Below are positions 17,599 to 24,763 of a stretch of DNA of 64,000 nt, in pieces. Each line of letters starts with the position of its first letter. Positions within the stretch are counted from its first letter, which is position 1. The translations under genes and the position numbers were made by a program. The notes beneath the pieces are model-generated. The model ran no database searches and was not told the DNA's origin. It saw nothing but the letters and a program-made list of their open reading frames with translations. The stretch spans positions 62,001-126,000 of the forward strand of contig JAKSMV010000002.1 in assembly GCA_024400425.1 (NCBI GenBank), written 5' to 3'. This DNA comes from Bacteroidales bacterium. Lineage in GTDB: Bacteria > Bacteroidota > Bacteroidia > Bacteroidales > F082.

Positions 17599-19032
17599 TC
17601 AATTATTTATCACGATTTTTTTACAAACTTCATCACCTACTTTCACTAGATAGACGCCGTTTTTGGGGAGCGTGAGGCAAACACAATCTATCTTGCAAGA
17701 TGACGAAAAAACACATTGTCCGGAAGCCGTGTAGACACTAATGAATTGCCTTTGGGTGCCAATCACCCGAAGGCAGTTGCCATGGGCAGAAATGATGACA
17801 GGTTCATTTTGGAAATAGATGTCTGAAGTATCCAAAACAAGCTGGAAACAGGCGACAAATGCCGTATCACTTTGAATGGTGACATTTCTAGGATTTACCG
17901 TATCCCCGTCATTCCATTCGACAAAAGAATAGTTCTCGTATGGGAAAGCTGCTATCGTCACTTCCTCGCCATAGCACAATGGATTCTCAGGGCCTTCCAC
18001 ATAACCGGCATACACATTTGACGACGACACCTCCATAGTATAGGCCACCATAGGACGAATGTCCTGAAACAGCCTCCAACCTGGAGCATTACGGTATTCC
18101 TCTACCGATTGGCACGGCACCAAAAGTTCCGCTTCATGACTGGAAAAGACATTCTCCGGTATTTCAGGAGGCACAACTGCCGGACAAGAAATGCTTTCTA
18201 TCCCGTTGCAATAATAAAACGAATACTGGTCCATCGTATACTGGCAGGTGTCCAGCACTATTGCCTTAAGGTTTTTGCAATTCAAAAAAGCCATTTCCTT
18301 AAGCACACATTCTCCTCCATTTAACTTCAAGGCCTCTATCTTCGTGTTGGCAAAAGCCATGCAACCGATGCTTACGGCATTCCTAATTGAAATGTCACGC
18401 AAAGACCGGCAATCGTAAAACGCATAATCTTCAACAATCTGTATATTGTTTTCCCCTTCAACACTTTCCAGATTCGGGCAATTATAAAAAGCCCTTTTCC
18501 CTATCCTTCGCAGTGCCCTGTTCACCTTTACCGTTTTAAGGAAAGTGTTGTTGGCAAACGCTGCTTCAGGCACGGTTGCCACCATTCCGTCAAAAACAAT
18601 GGTTCGGAACCGGCATCCTTCAAAAGCCGAAAATGCCGATGCGCAATCCGTGGCTTTGAAATGCAATTCCTCAATATGGCCGCAATGCAAAAAAGCCGAT
18701 TTGCCTATAGCAGTGATTGTTGACGGAATGACCAATGTGCCAGAAAGGTTATTGCATTTCGCAAACGAACAGGCGTCAATGGCATCAACCACATAAACGG
18801 TTCCATCATAAGTGACATTTTGGGGAATGGTAAGACTGCCGACTGGCATATCAAAATTCTTATATGCACTATCAATTGATGGTCCCGGAAATGTAAGCAT
18901 AACCTTACGGGCAACCTCATCCGTAATTGAAAAATACAGGGTCTGACCTGTAGGGCAGACGGCAGAGAAGTCAAAAGCTACAGCTCTGCAAGTGACAGCC
19001 AAAGCAAAAAACAGGATTATCAGCCGTTTCAT
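17599..19032 (-). CDS. BspA-type leucine-rich-repeat surface protein with T9SS sorting domain
   Basis: 477 aa exported protein. The signal peptide is MKRLIILFFALAVTCRAVAF. Residues about 85-310 hold BspA-like (LRR_5) repeats of about 23 residues with the pattern I-G-x-x-A-F-x-x-C-x-x-L-x-x-I, for instance IGKRAFYNCPNLESV, VEDYAFYDCRSL and SIGCMAFANTKIEAL. Then comes a small region with YENYSFVEWNDGD, as in InlB/Listeria-Bacteroides repeats, and the C-terminus ISVYTASGQ ... GVYLVKVGDEVCKKIVI is a type A sorting domain for type IX secretion. BspA proteins bind host matrix or other cells. Finding one in tight operon order with polysaccharide genes is unusual; exposure on the same surface may be the link. 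Confidence 0.88.
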   Translation of the reverse strand: MKRLIILFFALAVTCRAVAFDFSAVCPTGQTLYFSITDEVARKVMLTFPGPSIDSAYKNFDMPVGSLTIPQNVTYDGTVYVVDAIDACSFAKCNNLSGTLVIPSTITAIGKSAFLHCGHIEELHFKATDCASAFSAFEGCRFRTIVFDGMVATVPEAAFANNTFLKTVKVNRALRRIGKRAFYNCPNLESVEGENNIQIVEDYAFYDCRSLRDISIRNAVSIGCMAFANTKIEALKLNGGECVLKEMAFLNCKNLKAIVLDTCQYTMDQYSFYYCNGIESISCPAVVPPEIPENVFSSHEAELLVPCQSVEEYRNAPGWRLFQDIRPMVAYTMEVSSSNVYAGYVEGPENPLCYGEEVTIAAFPYENYSFVEWNDGDTVNPRNVTIQSDTAFVACFQLVLDTSDIYFQNEPVIISAHGNCLRVIGTQRQFISVYTASGQCVFSSSCKIDCVCLTLPKNGVYLVKVGDEVCKKIVINN

Positions 19033-19039
19033 AAAAAGC

Positions 19040-19456
19040 TTATTTGATTTTACTGTATTCCCTTAACATCGAAGACGAAATGCCTTCCGTTCTAGGTATT
19101 ATCACCACTTCCTTTCCATTGGCCTTGCACCATTCCACTGCCCTTTGGAAACCGGCATGTTTTTGGTCGGGGCCTTTGGCAAAGACATCAAAAGGAATGT
19201 TTTGTATGTCAACATCGACATCCTTATAGGTCACCACTTCGTCCACATAACGGATGGTGCTCACCATATAGAGACGCTCTTCGGTGGAATACACCATTTT
19301 GGTACCCGGCTTGTATTTCAAAATATAGTCGCCATCCTGCACGGCAACAATCAGCTCACACTCCTCCTCAGGAAAAAGTTCCTTAGCATGCTTGAACAGT
19401 AGCATGTGGCCGATGTGAAGCATATCGTAAACGCCAAATGTCAGTATTCTTTTCAT
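19040..19456 (-). CDS. TagD-like cytidylyltransferase (glycerol-3-phosphate cytidylyltransferase family)
   Basis: 138 aa nucleotidyltransferase. The HxGH signature is LHIGHMLLF at about 14-22, after the N-terminal ILTFGVYD strand; the second signature is GISSSMLREY near the C-terminus (ISS-x-x-[IL]-R). Length and motifs match TagD, which makes CDP-glycerol from CTP and glycerol 3-phosphate, although relatives use ethanolamine phosphate or heptose phosphates. In this locus CDP-glycerol or a similar activated alcohol would suit the LicD transferase. A purine-rich leader with nine G on the coding strand sits about 40 bases before the ATG. Confidence 0.87.
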   Translation of the reverse strand: MKRILTFGVYDMLHIGHMLLFKHAKELFPEEECELIVAVQDGDYILKYKPGTKMVYSTEERLYMVSTIRYVDEVVTYKDVDVDIQNIPFDVFAKGPDQKHAGFQRAVEWCKANGKEVVIIPRTEGISSSMLREYSKIK

Positions 19457-19494
19457 GATTGCTTTCTATTATGAATTTTTTTCTTTTCCTTTTT

Positions 19495-19503
19495 CCCCCC
19501 CCC
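19495..19503. repeat. Homopolymer tract of nine C (G9 on the coding strand)
   Basis: Nine consecutive C on the plus strand in the leader of the TagD-like gene, at the edge of the 167-bp duplication. Tracts of this length can slip during replication; being about 40 bases before the start it could change leader spacing but not reading frame. Confidence 0.6.
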
Positions 19504-19668
19504 ATCTTATTCACGATACCCGTATAAGACTGTATGATCTTCACCACCTTGGTGGAGACGTTTTCATTTTTGGATACGGAATTGAACGGATATTTATTCC
19601 ACTTCGTTTATCCGTTAGATCCGCTAAAGAACCATCCATTTTCTCTCCTTACGGCCACCTGTGTGGCT
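19502..19668. repeat. 167-bp duplication, copy A (fragments of an AlbA_2 gene end and wecB end)
   Basis: This stretch is base-for-base identical to 31824-31990, in the same orientation. Read on the minus strand it holds, first, the last codons and stop of an AlbA_2-type ATP-binding gene (SHTGGRKERKWMVL then TAG), then a spacer with an 8-bp inverted repeat (AACGGATA / TATCCGTT), then about 66 bases that match the end of wecB with one change. Here the rest of the AlbA_2 gene is missing, so copy A is a remnant lying between the phosphoribosyltransferase gene and the cytidylyltransferase gene. Confidence 0.92.
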
Positions 19669-19682
19669 GACAGATTCTTACT

Positions 19683-20486
19683 TTATCCCATTTCAGCCAT
19701 TAGGTTCTTGCGACCGAGAAGACTGAAGATGGTGATGGAGTTGTCTTCATTCAAAATTCTGAGAGTCCTGAGAATTTCGTTCAGGGTGGATCCGCTGGTG
19801 GTGATGTCGTCAATGATGAGAATGTTTTGGTTCTTAATAGTGGCGCAGAGTTCTCGGTCGGCATCTGTGGCAAACTGAAGGAACTGAAGCATGTAGGGAC
19901 GAAGTTTGCTCTTCTTCACGTCTTTTGCTATAGTGAAGTAGTCTTTGCTGTGAATCAGGTCCATCATTTTACCGATGGAAGCAAGGGCTTCATCTTTCTG
20001 TGCCTGGGTATATCTGGGACGTCCGTTTTCCAATACGTCATCGAGGTACTGCCTTGTGTAGGCATCGGCATCAAAAGCGATGTTGGAAGGCAAAGCCTTG
20101 ACGAGTTGCATCTGTCTAAGCGTAGGCTGGGCAAAACGGTAAATGTAGCGGAGCATATACTGGTTGACCTGACTGGACGATTCGGGATAAATGACAAGGT
20201 CATAGTCATATAAGTTAATCTTGGCATTCAGGTCGTTGATGGCTTTCTGAATAAAGTGGGACAGATCCTCGTCTTTCTGGATGGAAGACGAAAATTTGAC
20301 ATATTGAATGAACTTTGTTCTTGTTTCACTGTCAATTTCGGGCTCAAACTCGTAACCATAATAGAAGCATTTGCCAAACGCTTCCACCTGGTAGCCACTG
20401 CCAGTGAGGGTGACAAGGTCGCTTGTCCCATCATGCTCGAAGTCGAATTTAAACTTCTGTTGCTCTATATCAAATGTTATGCCCAT
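19683..20486 (-). CDS. Phosphoribosyltransferase-domain protein of unknown role
   Basis: 267 aa. The type I phosphoribosyltransferase PRPP loop is unmistakable: ILIIDDITTSGSTLNE near residues 225-240. The family hood and substrate regions upstream (YDLVIYPESSS, then a long helical insertion with AFDADAYTRQYLDDVLENG) do not match a nucleotide-salvage enzyme that I recognise. Proteins of this kind often accompany mobile or defence genes, or act in unusual nucleotide chemistry. It lies downstream of wecB in the same direction (108-base gap), and its 3-prime end abuts the 167-bp duplication, so it appears to be an insert within the polysaccharide cluster. Function not assigned. Confidence 0.7.
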   Translation of the reverse strand: MGITFDIEQQKFKFDFEHDGTSDLVTLTGSGYQVEAFGKCFYYGYEFEPEIDSETRTKFIQYVKFSSSIQKDEDLSHFIQKAINDLNAKINLYDYDLVIYPESSSQVNQYMLRYIYRFAQPTLRQMQLVKALPSNIAFDADAYTRQYLDDVLENGRPRYTQAQKDEALASIGKMMDLIHSKDYFTIAKDVKKSKLRPYMLQFLQFATDADRELCATIKNQNILIIDDITTSGSTLNEILRTLRILNEDNSITIFSLLGRKNLMAEMG

Positions 20487-20594
20487 ATATTGCCGTATTT
20501 TATCATGTAAAGTATTGTTTTATAATACTTTGTCCCTACAGATTTATTCTGTTTTATCCGTTGGATTTGTGGTCTATATTATTACGCGGAGGCA

Positions 20595-21752
20595 TCATTT
20601 CCTCCACACCATCTTATTCACGATACCCGTATAAGACTGAATGATCTTCACCACCTTGGTGGAGACGTTTTCATCCACATAGTTCGGCACGGGCATCCCA
20701 TGGTCGCCATTGTTGTTCATGTCGACAGCACACGCCACGGCTTGGAGCAGGCTCTTCTCGTCTATGCCGGCGATGAAGAAGCAACCTTTATCCATGGCTT
20801 CGGGGCGTTCGGTGCTGGTGCGGATGCAGACGGCAGGGAATGGGTGTCCAACCGAGGTGAAGAATGACGATTCTTCAGGGAGGGTCCCGCTATCACTTAC
20901 CACAGCGTATGCATTCATCTGCAGGCAGTTGTAGTCGTGGAAACCGAGGGGTTCGTGCTGGATGACGCGCGGGTCGAGTTTAAAGCCCGTGGCTTCCAGG
21001 CGCTTGCGGCTGCGCGGGTGACAGCTGTAAAGGATAGGCATGTCGTATTGCTCAGCCATCTTGTTGATGGCGGTGAAGAGACTCATGAAGTTCTTCTCCG
21101 TGTCGATGTTCTCCTCACGGTGGGCGCTCAGCAGGATGTACTTGCCTTTCTGCAAGCCCAGACGCTGGTGAATGTCGCTGGCTTCAATCTCAGCGAGGTT
21201 CTCGTGCAGCACCTCCGCCATAGGCGAACCCGTCACATAGGTGCGTTCCTTCGGCAGACCACACTCAGCCAAGTACCTTCTGGCGTGCTCGCTGTAGGCC
21301 ATGTTCACATCGGAGATGATGTCGACGATGCGACGGTTGGTCTCCTCTGGCAGACATTCGTCCTTGCAGCGGTTGCCCGCCTCCATGTGGAAAATCGGGA
21401 TGTGCAGACGCTTGGCGCCGATGACGCTGAGGCAGGAGTTGGTGTCGCCCAAGACGAGGACGGCATCGGGCTGGGTTTCCACCATCAGCTTGTAGCTCTT
21501 GTCAATGATGTTGCCCATGGTCTCGCCAAGGTCGGCACCGACGGCATTCATATAGACCTCTGGGTCGGCGAGCTTCAGGTCGCGGAAGAAGATGCCGTTG
21601 AGGTTGTAGTCGTAGTTCTGGCCCGTATGGGCGAGGATAACGTCGAAATATTTGCGGCATTTGTTGATGACGGCAGCCAGACGGATGATCTCCGGGCGCG
21701 TGCCGACGATGATGAGAAGCTTCAACTTGCCGTTGTTTTGGAATGATGTCAT
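20595..21752 (-). CDS. wecB: UDP-HexNAc 2-epimerase (FnlC/WecB type)
   Basis: Non-hydrolysing UDP-N-acetylglucosamine 2-epimerase family: LKLLIIVGTRPEIIRLAAVI at the start, LGDTNS, HMEAGNRCKDECLPEETNRR, YVTGSPMAEVL, LLSAHREENID, and SDSGTLPEESSFF near the end. Beside fnlB and fnlA it is best read as FnlC/WbjD/CapG, the last step to UDP-N-acetyl-L-fucosamine. I reject the longer start at 21824 because it lies inside a palindromic repeat and adds residues foreign to the family. The downstream fnlB has been separated from it by a GIY-YIG cassette. Its last 20-66 bases recur at five other places in the window. Confidence 0.92.
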   Translation of the reverse strand: MTSFQNNGKLKLLIIVGTRPEIIRLAAVINKCRKYFDVILAHTGQNYDYNLNGIFFRDLKLADPEVYMNAVGADLGETMGNIIDKSYKLMVETQPDAVLVLGDTNSCLSVIGAKRLHIPIFHMEAGNRCKDECLPEETNRRIVDIISDVNMAYSEHARRYLAECGLPKERTYVTGSPMAEVLHENLAEIEASDIHQRLGLQKGKYILLSAHREENIDTEKNFMSLFTAINKMAEQYDMPILYSCHPRSRKRLEATGFKLDPRVIQHEPLGFHDYNCLQMNAYAVVSDSGTLPEESSFFTSVGHPFPAVCIRTSTERPEAMDKGCFFIAGIDEKSLLQAVACAVDMNNNGDHGMPVPNYVDENVSTKVVKIIQSYTGIVNKMVWRK

Positions 21753-21821
21753 ATGATTGCGGATTATTTGTTGTTTATTGCGAAAATTCAACCTATGAAC
21801 GATAATAGAAAGGGAAGATGT

Positions 21822-21839
21822 CATTCCTTCGCAGGAATG
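21822..21839. repeat. Short palindrome upstream of wecB (7-bp arms)
   Basis: CATTCCT, loop TCGC, AGGAATG. It is followed by GGGTGTAGGGGT, a sequence found again right after the palindrome on the other side of the GIY-YIG gene (22391 onward). It belongs to the widespread GTCATTCCTGCG-type REP-like repeats. Confidence 0.8.
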
Positions 21840-21922
21840 GGGTGTAGGGGTGTGGTGTGTCGTTTTGGGTGACGGTTTTTGTGCGATAGTGCCTATTCGA
21901 CAAGCCTCAAACGGGAAGCGTC

Positions 21923-21942
21923 ATTCCTGCGTAGGCAGGAAT
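21923..21942. repeat. REP-like palindrome after the GIY-YIG gene (8-bp arms)
   Basis: ATTCCTGC, loop GTAG, GCAGGAAT; perfect arms. The ancestral stop codon of the GIY-YIG gene (TAG on the minus strand at 21947-21945) touches this element, so gene and palindrome look like one unit. Confidence 0.85.
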
Positions 21943-22003
21943 CCCTAACGCTGACCGGCTACCTTCTGTTCTTTCCATAAAACACCAGCATCATAAGCCT
22001 CCT

Positions 22004-22049
22004 TAATGTCCTTTAGGTAAGCCTCGTAATGTCCTTTAGGTAAGCCTCG
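22004..22049. repeat. 23-bp tandem duplication at the 3-prime end of the GIY-YIG gene
   Basis: Two perfect head-to-tail copies (22004-22026 and 22027-22049) starting TAATGTCCTTTAGG. As 23 is not a multiple of three, the duplication shifts the frame. The present protein ends KDITRLT; reading past the extra copy would continue KEAYDAGVLWKEQKV to a stop next to the palindrome. Confidence 0.93.
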
Positions 22050-22336
22050 TTCACGCCAATCTCCTCCGATAAGTCAGTCCAAGTTGGGTTAAACTCCCTG
22101 ATGAGATTATCTTTCCACTCTCTCTTCCAGCGTTTCAGGCATGTTTCTCGATTGATGGCATCCACAACTTTGTCGTGAATCTCATAGAAAACGAGGCATT
22201 CGGTGTTGTAGGTATCTGAGAATCCTTTGTTGAGGTGGAGCTTGTGCTCTGCGAGTCTTCTTTTGAGGTTGGAAGTCACACCAATGTATAGGGTGGTTTT
22301 GTTTTTATTTGTGAGGATGTAAACGATTCCTTGCAT
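22013..22336 (-). CDS. GIY-YIG nuclease domain protein (C-terminus altered by duplication)
   Basis: 107 aa single-domain endonuclease-like protein of the UPF0213/YhbQ group. The domain reads GIVYILTNKNKTTLYIGVTS (positions 3-22, GIY and YIG equivalents), then NLKRRLAEHK with the catalytic Arg and NRETCLKRWKREWK with the metal-binding Glu, so the active site is intact. The last residues differ from the expected tail because of a 23-bp tandem duplication. The gene sits between wecB and fnlB, which are normally adjacent, and REP-like palindromes flank it on both sides. This suggests a small mobile or domesticated cassette. The cellular role of these proteins is uncertain. Confidence 0.9.
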   Translation of the reverse strand: MQGIVYILTNKNKTTLYIGVTSNLKRRLAEHKLHLNKGFSDTYNTECLVFYEIHDKVVDAINRETCLKRWKREWKDNLIREFNPTWTDLSEEIGVNEAYLKDITRLT

Positions 22337-22374
22337 GGAGGCGAAGAGTGTGGTTTTGTCGTTGGTAACGAGGG

Positions 22375-22394
22375 ATTCCTGCCTTCGCAGGAAT
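22375..22394. repeat. REP-like palindrome upstream of the GIY-YIG gene (8-bp arms)
   Basis: ATTCCTGC, loop CTTC, GCAGGAAT; same arms as the element at 21923-21942. The following GGTGTGTAGGGGT matches the sequence after the palindrome at 21822, so the cassette carries related sequence at both ends. Confidence 0.87.
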
Positions 22395-22462
22395 GGTGTG
22401 TAGGGGTTCTGTTTTTGTCGTTTAGCGGTAATTATTGTTGTTTTTGTATGTTTTTCAAAACA

Positions 22463-23665
22463 CTATTCCACAGGGTCGAAGAAGGTATCCGGCTTGCTCG
22501 GGTCGAAGACCTCGTTGCAATACATCACGGTGACCAGGTCTTCCGTATCGCTGAGGTTGATGATGTTGTGCGTATAACCGGGGAGCATGATGACGCTCTG
22601 GATGTGGTCGCCACTGACTTCGTAGTTGAGGACTTCATCGGTGCCTTCCTTGCGGAGCTGGATGAGGCCATGGCCGCTGACGACGATGAACTGTTCCCAC
22701 TTGGTGTTGTGCCAGTGCTGTCCCTTGGTGATGCCCGGCTTGCTGATGTTGATGGACACCTGTCCGCACTTGGGCGTATGGACGAGTTCGGTGAAGGAGC
22801 CTCTTTGGTCGACATTCATCTTCAGGTCGAAGATGGCTTTCTCTTTCGGCAGGTAGCTGAGGTAGGTGCTGTAGAGTTTCTTGGCGAAGGAGTTTGCGGG
22901 AATCTCAGGGATGGTGAGGTTCTTGGGCAGTTCCTTGAAACGGTAGAGCAAATCGACGATCTCGCCTAGTTTCACCTTATGGGTGACGGGGCAGTAGCAG
23001 TATCTGCCTCTCTCGGTGGCGAAGACGCCTAAGCCATCAAACTCGCAACGGTGTTCCTTGCCTTCAAGGGCATCGAACATCTCATTGACCAAGTCGTCGA
23101 TATAGAGCAGTTCCAGTTCCACGCTCGGGTCGTTGACGGTGATCGGGAGGTCGTTGGCGATGTTGTTGCAGAAGGTGGCGACAGCGCTGTTGTAGTTGGG
23201 TCGGCACCATTTGCCGAAGAGGTTCGGGAAACGGTAGACCAGTACCTTGGCACCGGTTTCCTTCTCGTAGTCGAGGAAGAGCTCCTCCCCTGCCTCCTTG
23301 CTGCGGCCGTATTCCGAGTTGCCGAAGCGGCCTGTCAGCGAGGCCTGCTGCGAAGAGGAGAGCATGACGGGACATCTGTTGCCATGCTTCTTCAAGGTGT
23401 CGAGCAGTGTGGAGGCGAAGCCGAAGTTGCCTTCCATGAACTCGCTCTGTTCCTTGGGGCGGTTCACGCCAGCCAGGTTGAAGACGAAGTCGGCCTGGGC
23501 ACAGTATGCATCGAGCAGCATCGGGTCGGTGTCGATGTCGTATTCGAAGATCTCTTCGACATGGAGGTTGGGACGCGTACGGTCCTTACCTTCCTTTATG
23601 TTATTGAGGTTCGCGACAAGGTTCTTGCCGACGAAGCCTTTGGCGCCTGTGACGAGTATTTTCAT
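22463..23665 (-). CDS. fnlB: UDP-2-acetamido-2,6-dideoxy-hexulose reductase/epimerase (FnlB/WbjC/CapF)
   Basis: Bifunctional enzyme of UDP-L-FucNAc synthesis, 400 aa. The N-terminal SDR domain (about 1-250) begins MKILVTGAKGFVGKNLVANL with the GxxGxxG loop and has YGRSKEAGEELF as the Y-x-x-x-K motif. The C-terminal cupin domain (about 285-395) includes KGQHWHNTKWEQFIVVSG with the metal-binding histidines and LPGYTHNI. This is the CapF architecture, where the cupin does the C3 epimerisation and the SDR the reduction. It lies three bases after fnlA; the two are surely cotranscribed. The partner 2-epimerase is wecB beyond the GIY-YIG cassette. Confidence 0.94.
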   Translation of the reverse strand: MKILVTGAKGFVGKNLVANLNNIKEGKDRTRPNLHVEEIFEYDIDTDPMLLDAYCAQADFVFNLAGVNRPKEQSEFMEGNFGFASTLLDTLKKHGNRCPVMLSSSQQASLTGRFGNSEYGRSKEAGEELFLDYEKETGAKVLVYRFPNLFGKWCRPNYNSAVATFCNNIANDLPITVNDPSVELELLYIDDLVNEMFDALEGKEHRCEFDGLGVFATERGRYCYCPVTHKVKLGEIVDLLYRFKELPKNLTIPEIPANSFAKKLYSTYLSYLPKEKAIFDLKMNVDQRGSFTELVHTPKCGQVSINISKPGITKGQHWHNTKWEQFIVVSGHGLIQLRKEGTDEVLNYEVSGDHIQSVIMLPGYTHNIINLSDTEDLVTVMYCNEVFDPSKPDTFFDPVE

Positions 23666-23668
23666 ATC

Positions 23669-24760
23669 CTATTCGCTTCTGATTTCTTTTGCTTTGGCGC
23701 GAGGTTGCAGGCCGAGGTCTTCACGGATGAAGTTCAGCTTAAGCAGTAGTTGCTTCATGCCTTCCACATCGAGACGTGCGGTGTTATGGCTATGATAGTC
23801 CTCCATGCGTGAGATAGCGTCATCGCCTTCAGTGAAGAACTTGTCGTAGTTGAGGTCACGGCTGTCGCAAGGGATGCGGAAATAGCCGCCCATGTCGATG
23901 GAGCGGAGCATCTCCTCGCGGGTGACGAGGGTTTCGTAAAGCTTCTCGCCATGACGAGTGCCGATAATCTTCACCTCGGTCTCGCCATATTTAGGATCCA
24001 CCTTGGCATAGACCTCTTTGAGCGCCTGAGCCAACACCTCAAGGGTAGCGGCTGGAGCTTTTTGCACGAAGAGGTCACCGTTCTCGCCATGAGTGAAAGC
24101 GTAGATGACTAGGTCGACGGCATCGTCGAGTGTCATCATGAAGCGTGTCATATTGGGGTCGGTGATGGTAATGGGCTTACCTTCTTGCATCTGTTCCACC
24201 CACAACGGGATAACGCTACCACGCGAAGCCATCACATTGCCATAACGGGTGCAGCAGATTGTCGTTTTGGCATTCGGACCCAAGGCACGGCCTTGTGCGA
24301 TGGCCACCTTCTCCATCATGGCCTTGGAAATACCCATGGCATTGATAGGATAGGCCGCCTTGTCGGTGGAAAGGACGACAACATTTTTCACGCCATGTGC
24401 AATGGCAGAAAGAAGGACGTTATTGGTTCCTTCGACATTGGTACGGACAGCCTCCATTGGGAAGAACTCACAAGACGGGACTTGTTTGAGAGCTGCTGCA
24501 GAAAAGACATAATCCACACCATTCATGGCGAAGTCGACAGCCTCACGTTGCCTGACATTGCCGATATAGAACTTCACTTTGCCAGCCACCTCAGGACGTT
24601 GTGCCTGCAGATGGTGACGCATGTCATCTTGTTTCTTCTCGTCGCGCGACAGAATACGAATCTCCTTGATGTCGGAATCAAGGAACCTTCTCAGAACCGC
24701 GTTTCCGAAACTACCTGTTCCTCCTGTGATGAGTAGGACTTTATCTTTAAAAATAGACAT
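23669..24760 (-). CDS. fnlA: UDP-GlcNAc 4,6-dehydratase/5-epimerase (FnlA/WbjB/CapE)
   Basis: First enzyme of UDP-L-FucNAc synthesis, 363 aa, short-chain dehydrogenase fold. LLITGGTGSFGNAVLRRFLD at about 9-28 is the NAD(P) loop; RILSRDEKKQDDMRHHL follows as in CapE/WbjB. The catalytic segment is STDKAAYPINAMGISKAMME, where the usual catalytic Tyr is replaced by Met as in the CapE branch. NMTRFMMTLDDAVDLV and RHGEKLYETLVTREEM are other family marks. It opens the fnlA-fnlB-wecB order and follows wbuC by three bases. Confidence 0.94.
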   Translation of the reverse strand: MSIFKDKVLLITGGTGSFGNAVLRRFLDSDIKEIRILSRDEKKQDDMRHHLQAQRPEVAGKVKFYIGNVRQREAVDFAMNGVDYVFSAAALKQVPSCEFFPMEAVRTNVEGTNNVLLSAIAHGVKNVVVLSTDKAAYPINAMGISKAMMEKVAIAQGRALGPNAKTTICCTRYGNVMASRGSVIPLWVEQMQEGKPITITDPNMTRFMMTLDDAVDLVIYAFTHGENGDLFVQKAPAATLEVLAQALKEVYAKVDPKYGETEVKIIGTRHGEKLYETLVTREEMLRSIDMGGYFRIPCDSRDLNYDKFFTEGDDAISRMEDYHSHNTARLDVEGMKQLLLKLNFIREDLGLQPRAKAKEIRSE

Positions 24761-24763
24761 AAT

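Noticed and set aside
20937..21746. Open frame of 269 codons on the plus strand opposite wecB
   Set aside because: It mirrors the wecB codon pattern and has no family motif.
21753..21824. Longer N-terminus for wecB
   Set aside because: The earlier ATG lies inside the REP-like palindrome at 21822 and the extra residues do not fit the family; MTSFQNNGKLKLLIIVGTRP is the natural start.
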